Assembly: GCF_013170845.1 (NCBI RefSeq)
Contig: NZ_CP033367.1
Location: 1,985,001-2,049,000, forward strand
DNA from: Mesorhizobium loti R88b
GTDB lineage: Bacteria > Pseudomonadota > Alphaproteobacteria > Rhizobiales > Rhizobiaceae
Length of the DNA: 64,000 nucleotides
Direction: 5' to 3'
Made by a program: the position numbers and the translations under genes. Below, one piece after another: positions 19,909 to 27,649 of this stretch; the stretch's first letter is position 1, and every line of letters starts with the position of its first letter. Under the pieces are notes generated by a model that was not told the DNA's origin, did no database searches, and saw nothing but the letters and a program-made list of their open reading frames with translations.

Positions 19909-21330
19909 CTATGCACCGTTGGTCATGACCGTTCGCAGCCAGGCCGTGATGGCGTCGAAGTCGATCGGCTTTGTCGTGTCGACGTCGAAGAGCGGTCCGC
20001 GCCGCAGCGGTTCGGCGCGCTTGGCGAGTTCGATCAGTTCCGGAATATAGGCCGCCCCGGGATGGCCGGCGGGACGCTGGTCGAGCCGGGCGCCATAGCG
20101 CTCGGCAAGGACGTCGCCGGGCGCGTGGCACCAGATTTCAAAGGTCTGCTCGACACCGGCTTTTCGCAGATGATCCTCGAGAACCTCACGCGGCTGGAAG
20201 CCGAACCAGGCATCGACGACCACGGTGGTGCCGGCTGGCGCTTCGCCGACAACCGACCAGATTGCCTGGTAGCTGGCGCGGCCGAGCGTGCGGTTGAACA
20301 GGCGGTCGCCGCCGCCGAGGACTTCGAGGAACGGGTTCTTGATCGTGTCGAGCGCCAGCAACGGCCAGCCCATGCGGTCGGCGATGCCGCGCGACACCGT
20401 GCTCTTGCCGCTGGCGGGGATGCCGTTGACGAGCACGGCGCGCCGGGCGCGGTGGGACTGGGCTGATGGCTCTGCCAATGCCTGCAGGCCAGCGCCGATC
20501 ACGCCGGCATCGTCGCCGAGCTGTGCGGGTTCGACGTGGCATTGGTACCAAGGCGCCAGTGCCGGCGCGCGGCCGAGTGCTGCATGTGCCGCCCGGCCAA
20601 GGCCGCCGCCAAGCACCACCAGATCGGGATCAAGCACGGCAACGGCGGTGTCGATGGCCGCACGCAGGGGTCTGGCCCAGGCGTCGAGTATGTCGCGCGC
20701 GTGGACGTCGCCGGCCGCATCGCGGGCAAAGAGCTGATCGACAGAGATGTCGGCGCCGAGCCCGGCGCGTGCAATGTGGCGGCCGAGCGCCGTGCCTGAA
20801 CTGGTGGTTTCGACGCAGCCGCGGCGGCCGCAGGCACAGATTTCGCCGTTGAAGTCGACGGTGATGTGGCCGAGCTGACCCGCCGTTGCCGAGCCGCGCG
20901 CGATCCGCCCATCCTGAGCGACAGCGCCGCCAATGCCGGTGCCAATGGTGAACATGACGATGTTGTGGTGGCCGCGCCCGGCGCCGAGCGCCATTTCGGC
21001 GGCCAGCGCCATGTTGCAGTCATTGTCTATGGCGATGGGCTTGCCTGTCATGTCTTCCAGGCGCTGGGCGAGCGCAACCGAAGCGAGATCGACGTAGCCG
21101 CCCGACAGCACAGCGCCGCGCCGCGCATCGACGCGGCCGGGGACGCCGACGCCGATGGCCTTCACCTCGGGAGTGTCGAGTAGGCGCACCATGTCGGCGA
21201 TGCGGCCGAGCACCAGCTCCGGGTCGGGCGCGCTCTTTTCGGTAACGCGCTTGAGGATTTCACCGGTCTCGGAGATACGGGCGGCACGCAGATTTGTGCC
21301 GCCGATGTCGATTCCTATGCTGAGAGGCAT
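19909..21330 (-). CDS. ROK-family sugar kinase fused to a P-loop kinase domain
   Basis: 473 residues. Residues 1 to about 295 are a complete ROK kinase: phosphate loop GIDIGGTNLRAA, GVGVPGRVD, the zinc-binding GH...CACGRRGCVE signature and the adenosine motif VLGGGLG. Residues about 300-473 are a separate AAA/zeta-toxin or chloramphenicol-phosphotransferase-like kinase with Walker A GIPASGKST and a later Asp in VVVDAWFGFQP. Start at 21330 has AGGA 8 bp upstream. Two phosphotransfer domains in one chain suggest two sequential phosphorylations, for example sugar to bisphosphate before the aldolase next door. That pathway is inferred. Confidence 0.85.
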   Translation of the reverse strand: MPLSIGIDIGGTNLRAARISETGEILKRVTEKSAPDPELVLGRIADMVRLLDTPEVKAIGVGVPGRVDARRGAVLSGGYVDLASVALAQRLEDMTGKPIAIDNDCNMALAAEMALGAGRGHHNIVMFTIGTGIGGAVAQDGRIARGSATAGQLGHITVDFNGEICACGRRGCVETTSSGTALGRHIARAGLGADISVDQLFARDAAGDVHARDILDAWARPLRAAIDTAVAVLDPDLVVLGGGLGRAAHAALGRAPALAPWYQCHVEPAQLGDDAGVIGAGLQALAEPSAQSHRARRAVLVNGIPASGKSTVSRGIADRMGWPLLALDTIKNPFLEVLGGGDRLFNRTLGRASYQAIWSVVGEAPAGTTVVVDAWFGFQPREVLEDHLRKAGVEQTFEIWCHAPGDVLAERYGARLDQRPAGHPGAAYIPELIELAKRAEPLRRGPLFDVDTTKPIDFDAITAWLRTVMTNGA

Positions 21331-21415
21331 GGCGTCCTGCATTTGGTTTCACGCAATTCCGGACGCAAAACCGCTTCACACTTTTGCTGGAATAGCTCTA
21401 GTCCAAATTCGACTA

Positions 21416-22324
21416 TCAGGCAGCGGCCTTCTGCCGGTAGTGCCCGATCACGGCCTGGATCTCACGCAATCGCGGCACTGCGATGGTCTTAAGCCTTTCG
21501 CGCTGGATGTCACGGTCGAGCGAGATGCAATCCTTCCACAGCGAGCGGCCGGCAATGACGCCCGAGGCGCCATTCTGCATGGCGATCTCGACCTGGCCAA
21601 GGAAGGTGGCGTGGTTGACGCCGGCCGAAAGCACCGCCCACGGCACGTCGCCGGCCATTTTGGTGATGTTGGCGCAGGCTTCCGGCGTTCCGGGATAGGG
21701 AAGCTTTAGTACCTTGGCGCCGCATTCCAGCGAAATCCTTGTGCCTTCCTCAACAAGCCATGGCGTCTTGGCCGCATAATCCTCGGGGCTTTCCCCGTCG
21801 AGCTGATAGGTCAGGAATTCGACGACCAGCAACAGGTCCTCCTGTCCGAAATCGGCGATGCACTGGCGCAGGATGGCGATGTTGTGCTCATTGGCTTGCG
21901 GCTTGTCGGCCCGCAGATACACCATGATCTTGCCGCCGGTGCCGCCCAGCGCGCGGACGCGGCGCGCGTCGATGTCGGGAACAAGGCGCGACAAGCGGTA
22001 GCCTTCGGGCGAGACATCAAAACCGGAGGCATCGAGGCCGATGAGCAGCGCCGTATCGCGGTTCAGCACGCCCTCGTCGACAATGCGCGGCACCGCGCAG
22101 AGCGGGTCGAGCAACACGCAGGACGCCGCACTGGCGAGGTAGCGCGTGATATCAGCCTTGGTGTCGCCGAGCATGTCGTTGGTGATCTTGGCCTGCTCGG
22201 CGGGATCCGACGCCAGCAGGGTCCGCATGCCGCCGCGCTGGTCGCAGGCGATGGCCACCATGGCCCCGTCCTTGCCGCATATCTGCTGGTAGCCGCGCAG
22301 TTCCGCGGTGGTCATCTTGGTCAT
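21416..22324 (-). CDS. LacD/YihT-like class I aldolase
   Basis: 302 residues. Features of the tagatose-1,6-bisphosphate aldolase (LacD) and sulfofructose-phosphate aldolase (YihT) family: VAIACDQRGGMRTLL, LLIGLDASGFDVSPEGYRLSRL, then KVLKLPYPG with the likely Schiff-base lysine, and WAVLSAGVNHATFLGQVEIAMQNGASGVIAGRSLWKD. It splits a phosphorylated ketose into two trioses. It lies 85 bp before the ROK/P-loop kinase, so the pair fits kinase-then-aldolase breakdown of a sugar brought in by the Rbs-type transporter. Confidence 0.85.
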   Translation of the reverse strand: MTKMTTAELRGYQQICGKDGAMVAIACDQRGGMRTLLASDPAEQAKITNDMLGDTKADITRYLASAASCVLLDPLCAVPRIVDEGVLNRDTALLIGLDASGFDVSPEGYRLSRLVPDIDARRVRALGGTGGKIMVYLRADKPQANEHNIAILRQCIADFGQEDLLLVVEFLTYQLDGESPEDYAAKTPWLVEEGTRISLECGAKVLKLPYPGTPEACANITKMAGDVPWAVLSAGVNHATFLGQVEIAMQNGASGVIAGRSLWKDCISLDRDIQRERLKTIAVPRLREIQAVIGHYRQKAAA

Positions 22325-22538
22325 GGTCTCAATCCGATGTTGGCGCTCTCTCGCCGAGGGCGCGGATCCCGTGGAAACAACGATGTTCAGTTCTGCCCGC
22401 CTTGCCGGCAGGGAGATTTTTTGCGGCGGTGCCGCGCCATCCACCCTCGCGAACAGTGTCTCGCCGACCCTGCGGCCTGGAGCGGTTGCACGTTGCGAGT
22501 TGGCTGGATTTGCGCGATAACTCCCGTCGGCGTATGCG

Positions 22539-22566
22539 TGTGTAACACGTTGCTGAAAGGAATTGC
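22539..22566. promoter_or_regulatory. Probable SorC-type operator, copy 1
   Basis: This 28-bp stretch, read on the minus strand, matches 22 of 28 bases of 23685-23712. The shared core is TTGCA-N9-(A/T)GCAA followed by GTGTTACA. It lies between the divergent aldolase and sorC-like genes. Confidence 0.7.
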
Positions 22567-22611
22567 AAGCTGTCTGTTCCCTCTATCCAGGATGCGACCG
22601 CATCGCGGACG

Positions 22612-23511
22612 ATGCTGCACACGGTGGCCAAGCTGCACTATTTGGAGGAGATGTCGCAGGTCGACATAGCCCGGCAGCTCGGCGTCTCCACCGCGACGAT
22701 TTCGCGCCTGCTGCAGCGGGCGCGGGCGGAAGGGATCGTGCGGATCGAGGTTCTCGACCTGGCGACGCCGGAGGACATCACCAGGCAGCTGGTCGATGGG
22801 TTGAAATTGCGGGATGCCGCGGTGGTCGAGACGCCGGCCGCAGGCACACTGGCGGCGCTCGCGGCACCGCTTGGCGGGCTTATCAAGCAGGCACAGTTGG
22901 TGGCGGGCTCCGTCGTCGCCATCGGCTGGGGACGCGCCGTGCGCGAAGTCATCCGCGCCGGCCTGCCGCGTATTCCCGGCGTGCTGACCGTGGCCGCCAC
23001 CGGCGGCATGCAGCAGCATGCGGCGCATTTTCAGGTCAATGAATTCGTGCGGCTTGCCGCCGAGGAGTTCGGTGGCACGCCGCATTTCATCCATGCGCCC
23101 TATTTGCCCTCTACCGAATTGCGTGAGGTCTTCCTGCGCGACACCGTCATCCGCGACGCTGTTGCCTTGTGGGAGAGGACCGATGTCGCGATTGTCGGCA
23201 TCGGCCTGCCGCATGCCATCAATGCGCCCGAGGCAAGTGCCGCCACGCCGAGCGAGCAGGCGCTGGTTCATGCTGCCGGCGATGTGCTGCGCCATTATTT
23301 CGACGCCGAAGGCACGCTGATCGCCTGGGAAGGGGAGAGCCGGATGATCGCCATGTCGCCGGCGCAGCTGCGCGCCGTGCCGCTGGTGATCGGCCTTGCC
23401 GCGTCGCCCGAGAAGGCGACCGCAATCATCGGCGCCGTTCGCGCCGGGCTGATCAACACGCTGGTGACGGATACGAAGACGGCGCAGGCCATCCTCGCGG
23501 CGCTCGCGTAG
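22612..23511 (+). CDS. SorC-family sugar-responsive regulator
   Basis: 299 residues. N-terminal helix-turn-helix LHTVAKLHYLEEMSQVDIARQLGVSTATISRLLQRARAEGIVRIEV, then a SorC/CggR sugar-binding domain (VAIGWGRAVREV, TVAATGGM, VAIVGIGLP, LINTLVTD). Such proteins respond to sugar phosphates. ATG 22612 is used; a CTG at 22570 with AAAGGA upstream could add 14 residues. It is divergent from the aldolase/kinase genes and upstream of the Rbs-type importer, and both promoters carry the same operator-like sequence. Confidence 0.88.
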   Translation: MLHTVAKLHYLEEMSQVDIARQLGVSTATISRLLQRARAEGIVRIEVLDLATPEDITRQLVDGLKLRDAAVVETPAAGTLAALAAPLGGLIKQAQLVAGSVVAIGWGRAVREVIRAGLPRIPGVLTVAATGGMQQHAAHFQVNEFVRLAAEEFGGTPHFIHAPYLPSTELREVFLRDTVIRDAVALWERTDVAIVGIGLPHAINAPEASAATPSEQALVHAAGDVLRHYFDAEGTLIAWEGESRMIAMSPAQLRAVPLVIGLAASPEKATAIIGAVRAGLINTLVTDTKTAQAILAALA

Positions 23512-23684
23512 CGACAGCACAGTCGGACGCTGCCGCGATTGGTGCTCGGGTGAGCCCAAGGCGTAGCCACTAAACCAGTTGTGTCGCCGAAGGCCCCGGG
23601 CAATAGTTGACCGGGGCTCTGCGGAGCAGTCGCATGTTGTACGGTGTGAAAAACCCGGTGCTGTCAGCTCGGAAAAACCGAGTT
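23512..23684. other. Spacer between regulator and importer genes
   Basis: Part of the 462-bp gap between the sorC-like gene and the binding-protein gene. No gene is recognisable. Small hairpins (AGCTCGG-AAAAA-CCGAGTT around 23666-23684) may end the regulator transcript. The importer promoter probably lies near 23685-23900, around the operator-like copy. Confidence 0.5.
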
Positions 23685-23712
23685 GCAATTTATTTCTGCA
23701 AAGTGTTACAAG
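23685..23712. promoter_or_regulatory. Probable SorC-type operator, copy 2
   Basis: GCAATTTATTTCTGCAA followed by AGTGTTACAAG. TTGCA and TGCAA form an inverted repeat 9 bp apart. It matches copy 1 in reverse orientation and lies about 260 bp before the importer start. Confidence 0.7.
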
Positions 23713-23928
23713 TTGGAGCGCCCGCCGATAGAGCGTGGCGTGGGCCTAGTTTGCCGGACCTCGCGGAGGCAGAGGAATGGGGCTGAGGCCTGGTGTGCCG
23801 GTCGACTGACCGGCTGACATATCGACTGGAGGGCGCTTGGGAGGAGCTGCCCGCGAAAGGCAAACAGGCGTTCCCGGCCGTCGGCATGTGAACCGATGAC
23901 GGCCATTCCAATGTCACTTGCAACGGCA

Positions 23929-23966
23929 GATCTGCCAATAATGAGGAGATCTGCCAATAATGAGGA
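23929..23966 (+). repeat. Tandem 19-bp duplication covering the ribosome-binding site
   Basis: GATCTGCCAATAATGAGGA occurs twice in a row (23929-23947 and 23948-23966) directly before GGATGTCATG of the binding-protein gene. Each copy holds an ATG and a GAGGA, so two Shine-Dalgarno-like motifs precede the start. Confidence 0.92.
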
Positions 23967-23973
23967 GGATGTC

Positions 23974-24951
23974 ATGAAGAAGATTGTTGCCGCGCTCGCG
24001 GCGCTCGCCCTCAGCGCGACCGTGCTGATCGCACCCGCGCAGGCGCAGGACAAGAAATACACCATTGCGCTCATTCCGGGCCTCACCACCGACGGTTTCT
24101 ACATCACCATGCGCAAGGGCGCCCAGGCAGCCGCCGACGCGCTTGGCGTGACCTTGGTTTTCCAGGGCGCGCCGGACTTCAACCCGGTCACCCAGGTGCC
24201 GGTGCTTGACGCGGTCATCGCCAAGAAGCCTGATGCGATCCTGATCGCGCCGACCGACAAGGTCCAGCTGGTCGAGCCGCTGCGCAAGGCCAATGATGCC
24301 GGCATCCCGGTCATCACCGTCGACACTTTCATCGGCAGCGGCGTCTACCAGACGGGCGCGGGCGATGCCGATTTCCCGCTGGCCTATATCGCCTCGGACA
24401 ACGTTTTGGGCGGCGAGATCGCCGCACGCGCGCTTGCCACCGCCATTGGCGACAAGGGCAAGGTCTATGTGTCGAACGTCAAGCCCGGCATCTCGACCAC
24501 CGACCAGCGCGAAGAGGGCTTCAAGAAGGAGATGGCCAAGCATACGGGCATCACCGTTCTGGAAACCCAGTTCAACGACGACGACGCCAACAAGGCGGCT
24601 TCGCAGCTGCAAGCGGTGTTCGCGCGCAATCCCGACCTGGTCGGCGTCTTCGGCGCCAATCTGTTCTCGGCGCTGGGCGCCGCCAACGGCGTCAAGCAGG
24701 CCGGACAGACCGGTACCGTCAAGGTTGTCGCCTTCGATGCTCCGACCAGCATCGTCGACAACATCAACACCGGCCTGGTCGACGTGGCGATCGCCCAGCA
24801 TCCGGCCGAGATCGGCTATTACGGTGTCGTTTCGGCCTACGCCCACCTGACCGGGCATTCGATCCCGGTCACCATCGGCACCGGCTTCACGATCATGAAC
24901 AAGTCCAACATCGCGGACCCGAACATCTCGAAGTATCTCTACTCCGAGTAA
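23974..24951 (+). CDS. Sugar-binding protein of Rbs-type ABC importer
   Basis: 325 residues with a signal peptide (MKKIVAALAALALSATVLIAPAQAQ). The mature part (YTIALIPGLTTDGFYITMRKGAQAAADALG, then PDAILIAPTD, GIPVITVDTFIG, GEIAARALA, KVYVSNVKPGISTTDQREEGF) is typical of the periplasmic-binding-protein family 4 (RbsB) that binds pyranoses or pentoses. First gene of a three-gene operon; start chosen after GAGGAGG. Confidence 0.93.
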   Translation: MKKIVAALAALALSATVLIAPAQAQDKKYTIALIPGLTTDGFYITMRKGAQAAADALGVTLVFQGAPDFNPVTQVPVLDAVIAKKPDAILIAPTDKVQLVEPLRKANDAGIPVITVDTFIGSGVYQTGAGDADFPLAYIASDNVLGGEIAARALATAIGDKGKVYVSNVKPGISTTDQREEGFKKEMAKHTGITVLETQFNDDDANKAASQLQAVFARNPDLVGVFGANLFSALGAANGVKQAGQTGTVKVVAFDAPTSIVDNINTGLVDVAIAQHPAEIGYYGVVSAYAHLTGHSIPVTIGTGFTIMNKSNIADPNISKYLYSE

Positions 24952-25000
24952 GTCCAGACCAGCTTGGCTTCTCCCGGCCCGCCGGGAGGAGCCTGTACTG

Positions 25001-25026
25001 GGTCCTCGCCTGAGGCGGGACCTTTT
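25001..25026 (+). terminator. Intra-operon hairpin after the binding-protein gene
   Basis: GGTCCTCGCC-TGA-GGCGGGACC followed by TTTTTG, 50 bp after the stop. A second hairpin, CTCCCGG-CCCG-CCGGGAG, precedes it near 24971. Together they probably lower permease expression relative to the binding protein. Confidence 0.75.
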
Positions 25027-25053
25027 TGATGGCAGCCGCGCCGCGGAGTATCC

Positions 25054-26115
25054 ATGACCTCGACATCACCAGCCCAGCCGGCCGAGAAGCATGTCGCCCC
25101 TCAGGCTGATCACGGCGATCCGGCCCGGAGCCTGGTCGCACGCATCGCCGAAGGGCGCGCCTGGCTGTTTCTCGCCGGCCTGATCATCTGTTTCGAGATC
25201 TGGTCGCGGCTCGCCTTCGGCGCCACCTTCGTGCTCAATCCGTTCAACCTTCAGTCCATCGCCATATTCGCCGTGGCGCCGCTGCTGCTGGCGACCGGCC
25301 AGACCTTCGTCATCATCTCCGGCGGCATCGATCTCTCGCTCGGCTTCATCATGGGCCTCGCCGCCGTCATCGCCGCGCACGCCACCAACATGGCGGGCGC
25401 TGCCATTCCCTTGCCGCTGGCGATGCTGGTTGGCATCCTCGCCTCGGTGATCGTTGCCGGCGTGCCCGGCGTCATCAACGGCCTGCTGATCTCGCGGCTC
25501 AAGGTGCCGCCCTTCATCGGCACGCTCGGCATGTTCGGCGTCGCGCGCGGTGCCGCCTTCCTGCTTGCCGGTGGCACGACCGTGCCGGTGCAGAATTCCT
25601 GGTTCGCGCTGCTCGGCAACGGCAAGGTCTATGGCGTGCCCTATCTGGTGATCATCACCGCGATCTTCGTCATCGTGATGCACTACCTGCTCAGCCAGAC
25701 CCGGTTCGGCCAACATAATTACGCCATCGGCGCCAATGTGCAGGCGGCGCGGCGCGCCGGCATCGACATCAGGGGCCACATATTGCGGCTCTATGTGCTG
25801 TCGGCGATGTGCGCCGGGCTTGGCGGTGCGCTCTACGCCGCGCGCTTCACCGCGGGTGCGGCGCAAGCCGGCGAGCCCTTACTGCTCGACAGCGTTGCGG
25901 CGGTGGTCATCGGCGGCGCCAGCCTGTTCGGCGGCTCCGGCACCATCTTCGGCACGGTTGCCGGCGCGCTGGTGATCGCGGTCATCCAGTACGGGCTGGT
26001 CTTCGTCAATGTCGAGCCGTTCTGGCAGTTCATCGCCGTCGGCGTGGTCATCATCATATCCGTCCTTATCGACCAGGCGCAGCGCCGGTTCAGTGGAGCC
26101 CGTCAGGATGAATAG
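25054..26115 (+). CDS. Rbs-type ABC sugar permease
   Basis: 353 residues, about 8-10 membrane helices. Family blocks: FVIISGGIDLSLGFIMGLAAVIAA, GVINGLLISRLKVPPFIGTLG, YAIGANVQAARRAGIDI, LLDSVAAVVIGGASLFGGSGTIFGTVAGAL. An N-terminal hydrophilic tail of about 35 residues precedes the first helix. Its stop overlaps the ATPase start by 8 bp. Confidence 0.93.
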   Translation: MTSTSPAQPAEKHVAPQADHGDPARSLVARIAEGRAWLFLAGLIICFEIWSRLAFGATFVLNPFNLQSIAIFAVAPLLLATGQTFVIISGGIDLSLGFIMGLAAVIAAHATNMAGAAIPLPLAMLVGILASVIVAGVPGVINGLLISRLKVPPFIGTLGMFGVARGAAFLLAGGTTVPVQNSWFALLGNGKVYGVPYLVIITAIFVIVMHYLLSQTRFGQHNYAIGANVQAARRAGIDIRGHILRLYVLSAMCAGLGGALYAARFTAGAAQAGEPLLLDSVAAVVIGGASLFGGSGTIFGTVAGALVIAVIQYGLVFVNVEPFWQFIAVGVVIIISVLIDQAQRRFSGARQDE

Positions 26116-26863
26116 CAGCAATCAGACCACGCCCCTGCTGGAAGTCCGCAACCTCTCCAAGCATTTCGGCGCCGTGCGTGCGCTCAGCGATTTCTCCATG
26201 GCCGTGCGGCCAGGCGAAGTGGTGGCGCTGGCCGGCGACAATGGCGCCGGCAAGACGACGCTGATCAAGGCGATTTCGGGCGTGTTCCAGCCGACCGGCG
26301 GGGAAATCCTGCTTCGGGGTCAGCCCGTGACGTTCGCGACGCCGCAGGAAGCGCGCGAGAAGGGCATCGAGACGATCTACCAGGATCTCGCGCTCGCCGA
26401 CAATCTGTCGATTGGCGCCAACATATTCCTTGGCCGCGAACCGATGCGCAAGGCGTTCGGCTTCCTGCCGGTGCTTGACCGCAAGGCGATGGCCGAGGCC
26501 GCCAAGGCGACGATGGGACGGCTGGACTTCCATGTCAGCCGGCTCGAGGCTCCGGTCAGCAATTTCTCCGGCGGCCAGCGCCAGGCCGTAGCCATCGGCC
26601 GCGCCGTCTATTGGGATGCGCAGATCCTGATCATGGACGAACCGACCGCCGCCCTTGGCGTGCCGGAGCAGCGCAAGGTGATCTCGCTGATCCATCAGCT
26701 CAAGGCGCAAGGGCGCGGCGTGATCTTCATCTCGCACAATCTGCAGGACATCTTTGCCGTCTCGGACCGCATCGTCGTGCTGCGGCGCGGCGTCCAGGCC
26801 GGCGAACGCAAGATATCCGAGACCAACCATGACGAGGTCGTCAAGCTGATGGTCGGCGGTTAA
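26108..26863 (+). CDS. ABC sugar importer ATP-binding protein, single-domain
   Basis: 251 residues: Walker A GDNGAGKTT, Q-loop TIYQDLALADNLS, signature NFSGGQRQAVAIGRAV, Walker B ILIMDEPTAALG and switch His FISHNLQDIF. RbsA-type ATPases usually have two fused ATPase domains; this one has only the first, as in FrcA-like importers, so it must act as a homodimer. In Walker B the D-loop reads ALGVPEQ. Confidence 0.92.
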   Translation: MNSSNQTTPLLEVRNLSKHFGAVRALSDFSMAVRPGEVVALAGDNGAGKTTLIKAISGVFQPTGGEILLRGQPVTFATPQEAREKGIETIYQDLALADNLSIGANIFLGREPMRKAFGFLPVLDRKAMAEAAKATMGRLDFHVSRLEAPVSNFSGGQRQAVAIGRAVYWDAQILIMDEPTAALGVPEQRKVISLIHQLKAQGRGVIFISHNLQDIFAVSDRIVVLRRGVQAGERKISETNHDEVVKLMVGG

Positions 26864-26866
26864 TTT

Positions 26867-27649
26867 CTAACCGGCATCCCGTTTGGTGTTCAATCGTGGT
26901 GCTGCTGCCACCAGCGCCTTGCCGATGGCCGATTGTGGTGCGTCGATGATCGTGCGGGCATCGCCGCTCTCGGCAATACGCCCGGCGTCGAGAAGGATAA
27001 CCCGGTGGGCGACGGCGCGGACGACGCCGAGATCATGTGAGATGAAGAGATAGGCGATCTGTTCCTGGCGTTGCAGATCGAGCAAAAGCTCTAGGATCTG
27101 TCCGCGCACCGAGACGTCGAGAGCCGACACCGCCTCGTCGAGCACGATCAGCGACGGCTTTGTCGCGATGGCGCGGGCGATGGCGACGCGCTGCCGCTGG
27201 CCGCCGGAAATCTCGTGGATGGCGCGCGGCGCGAGATCGGCCGACAGCCCGACGCGTTCCAGCAAGGCGGCGATGCGACGTGGGCGCTCGGAGCGGGAGG
27301 CGATACCATGGATGCGCAAGGGATCGTCAAGTACACGCGCCACCGTGGCGCGCGGGTTGAAGGCGGCCAGCGGATCCTGGAACACCATTTGCAGACGCGC
27401 GCGACGGGCGCGCAAGGCCGCGCCACCCAAGGCCAGGAAGTCATCGCCCTCGAATTCGATGCGACCGGCGTCCGGCTCAATCAGGCGCAGCACCAGCCGG
27501 GCGATCGTTGACTTGCCGCTGCCGGAGGGGCCGGCCAGTGCCAGCGTCTCACCGGGTCCGATGGTGAATGAGACGTCGTCGACAGCGTTGACGGTCTTGC
27601 CGCCGCGACGATAGCGCTTGGTCAGGTTGGACACGGTGAGCAAACTCAT
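26867..27649 (-). CDS. Peptide ABC importer ATPase, DppF-type
   Basis: 260 residues. Walker A GPSGSGKST, Q-loop VFQDPLAAFNPRATV, signature [15 protein letters not shown], Walker B LIVLDEAVSALDVSVR, switch His FISHDLGVV. Last gene of a five-gene Dpp/Opp-type operon; its ATG overlaps the previous stop (ATGA). Convergent with the Rbs-type ATPase. Confidence 0.92.
   Translation of the reverse strand: MSLLTVSNLTKRYRRGGKTVNAVDDVSFTIGPGETLALAGPSGSGKSTIARLVLRLIEPDAGRIEFEGDDFLALGGAALRARRARLQMVFQDPLAAFNPRATVARVLDDPLRIHGIASRSERPRRIAALLERVGLSADLAPRAIHEISGGQRQRVAIARAIATKPSLIVLDEAVSALDVSVRGQILELLLDLQRQEQIAYLFISHDLGVVRAVAHRVILLDAGRIAESGDARTIIDAPQSAIGKALVAAAPRLNTKRDAG

Noticed and set aside
22387..23688. 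Minus-strand 433-residue open frame
   Set aside because: Opposite the SorC regulator; the product is rich in Arg, His and Gln and has no family motif.
21416..26863. Sulfoquinovose pathway, suggested by the YihT-like aldolase
   Set aside because: No isomerase, sulfolactaldehyde reductase or sulfoquinovosidase is present; the aldolase family also covers ordinary ketose bisphosphates.
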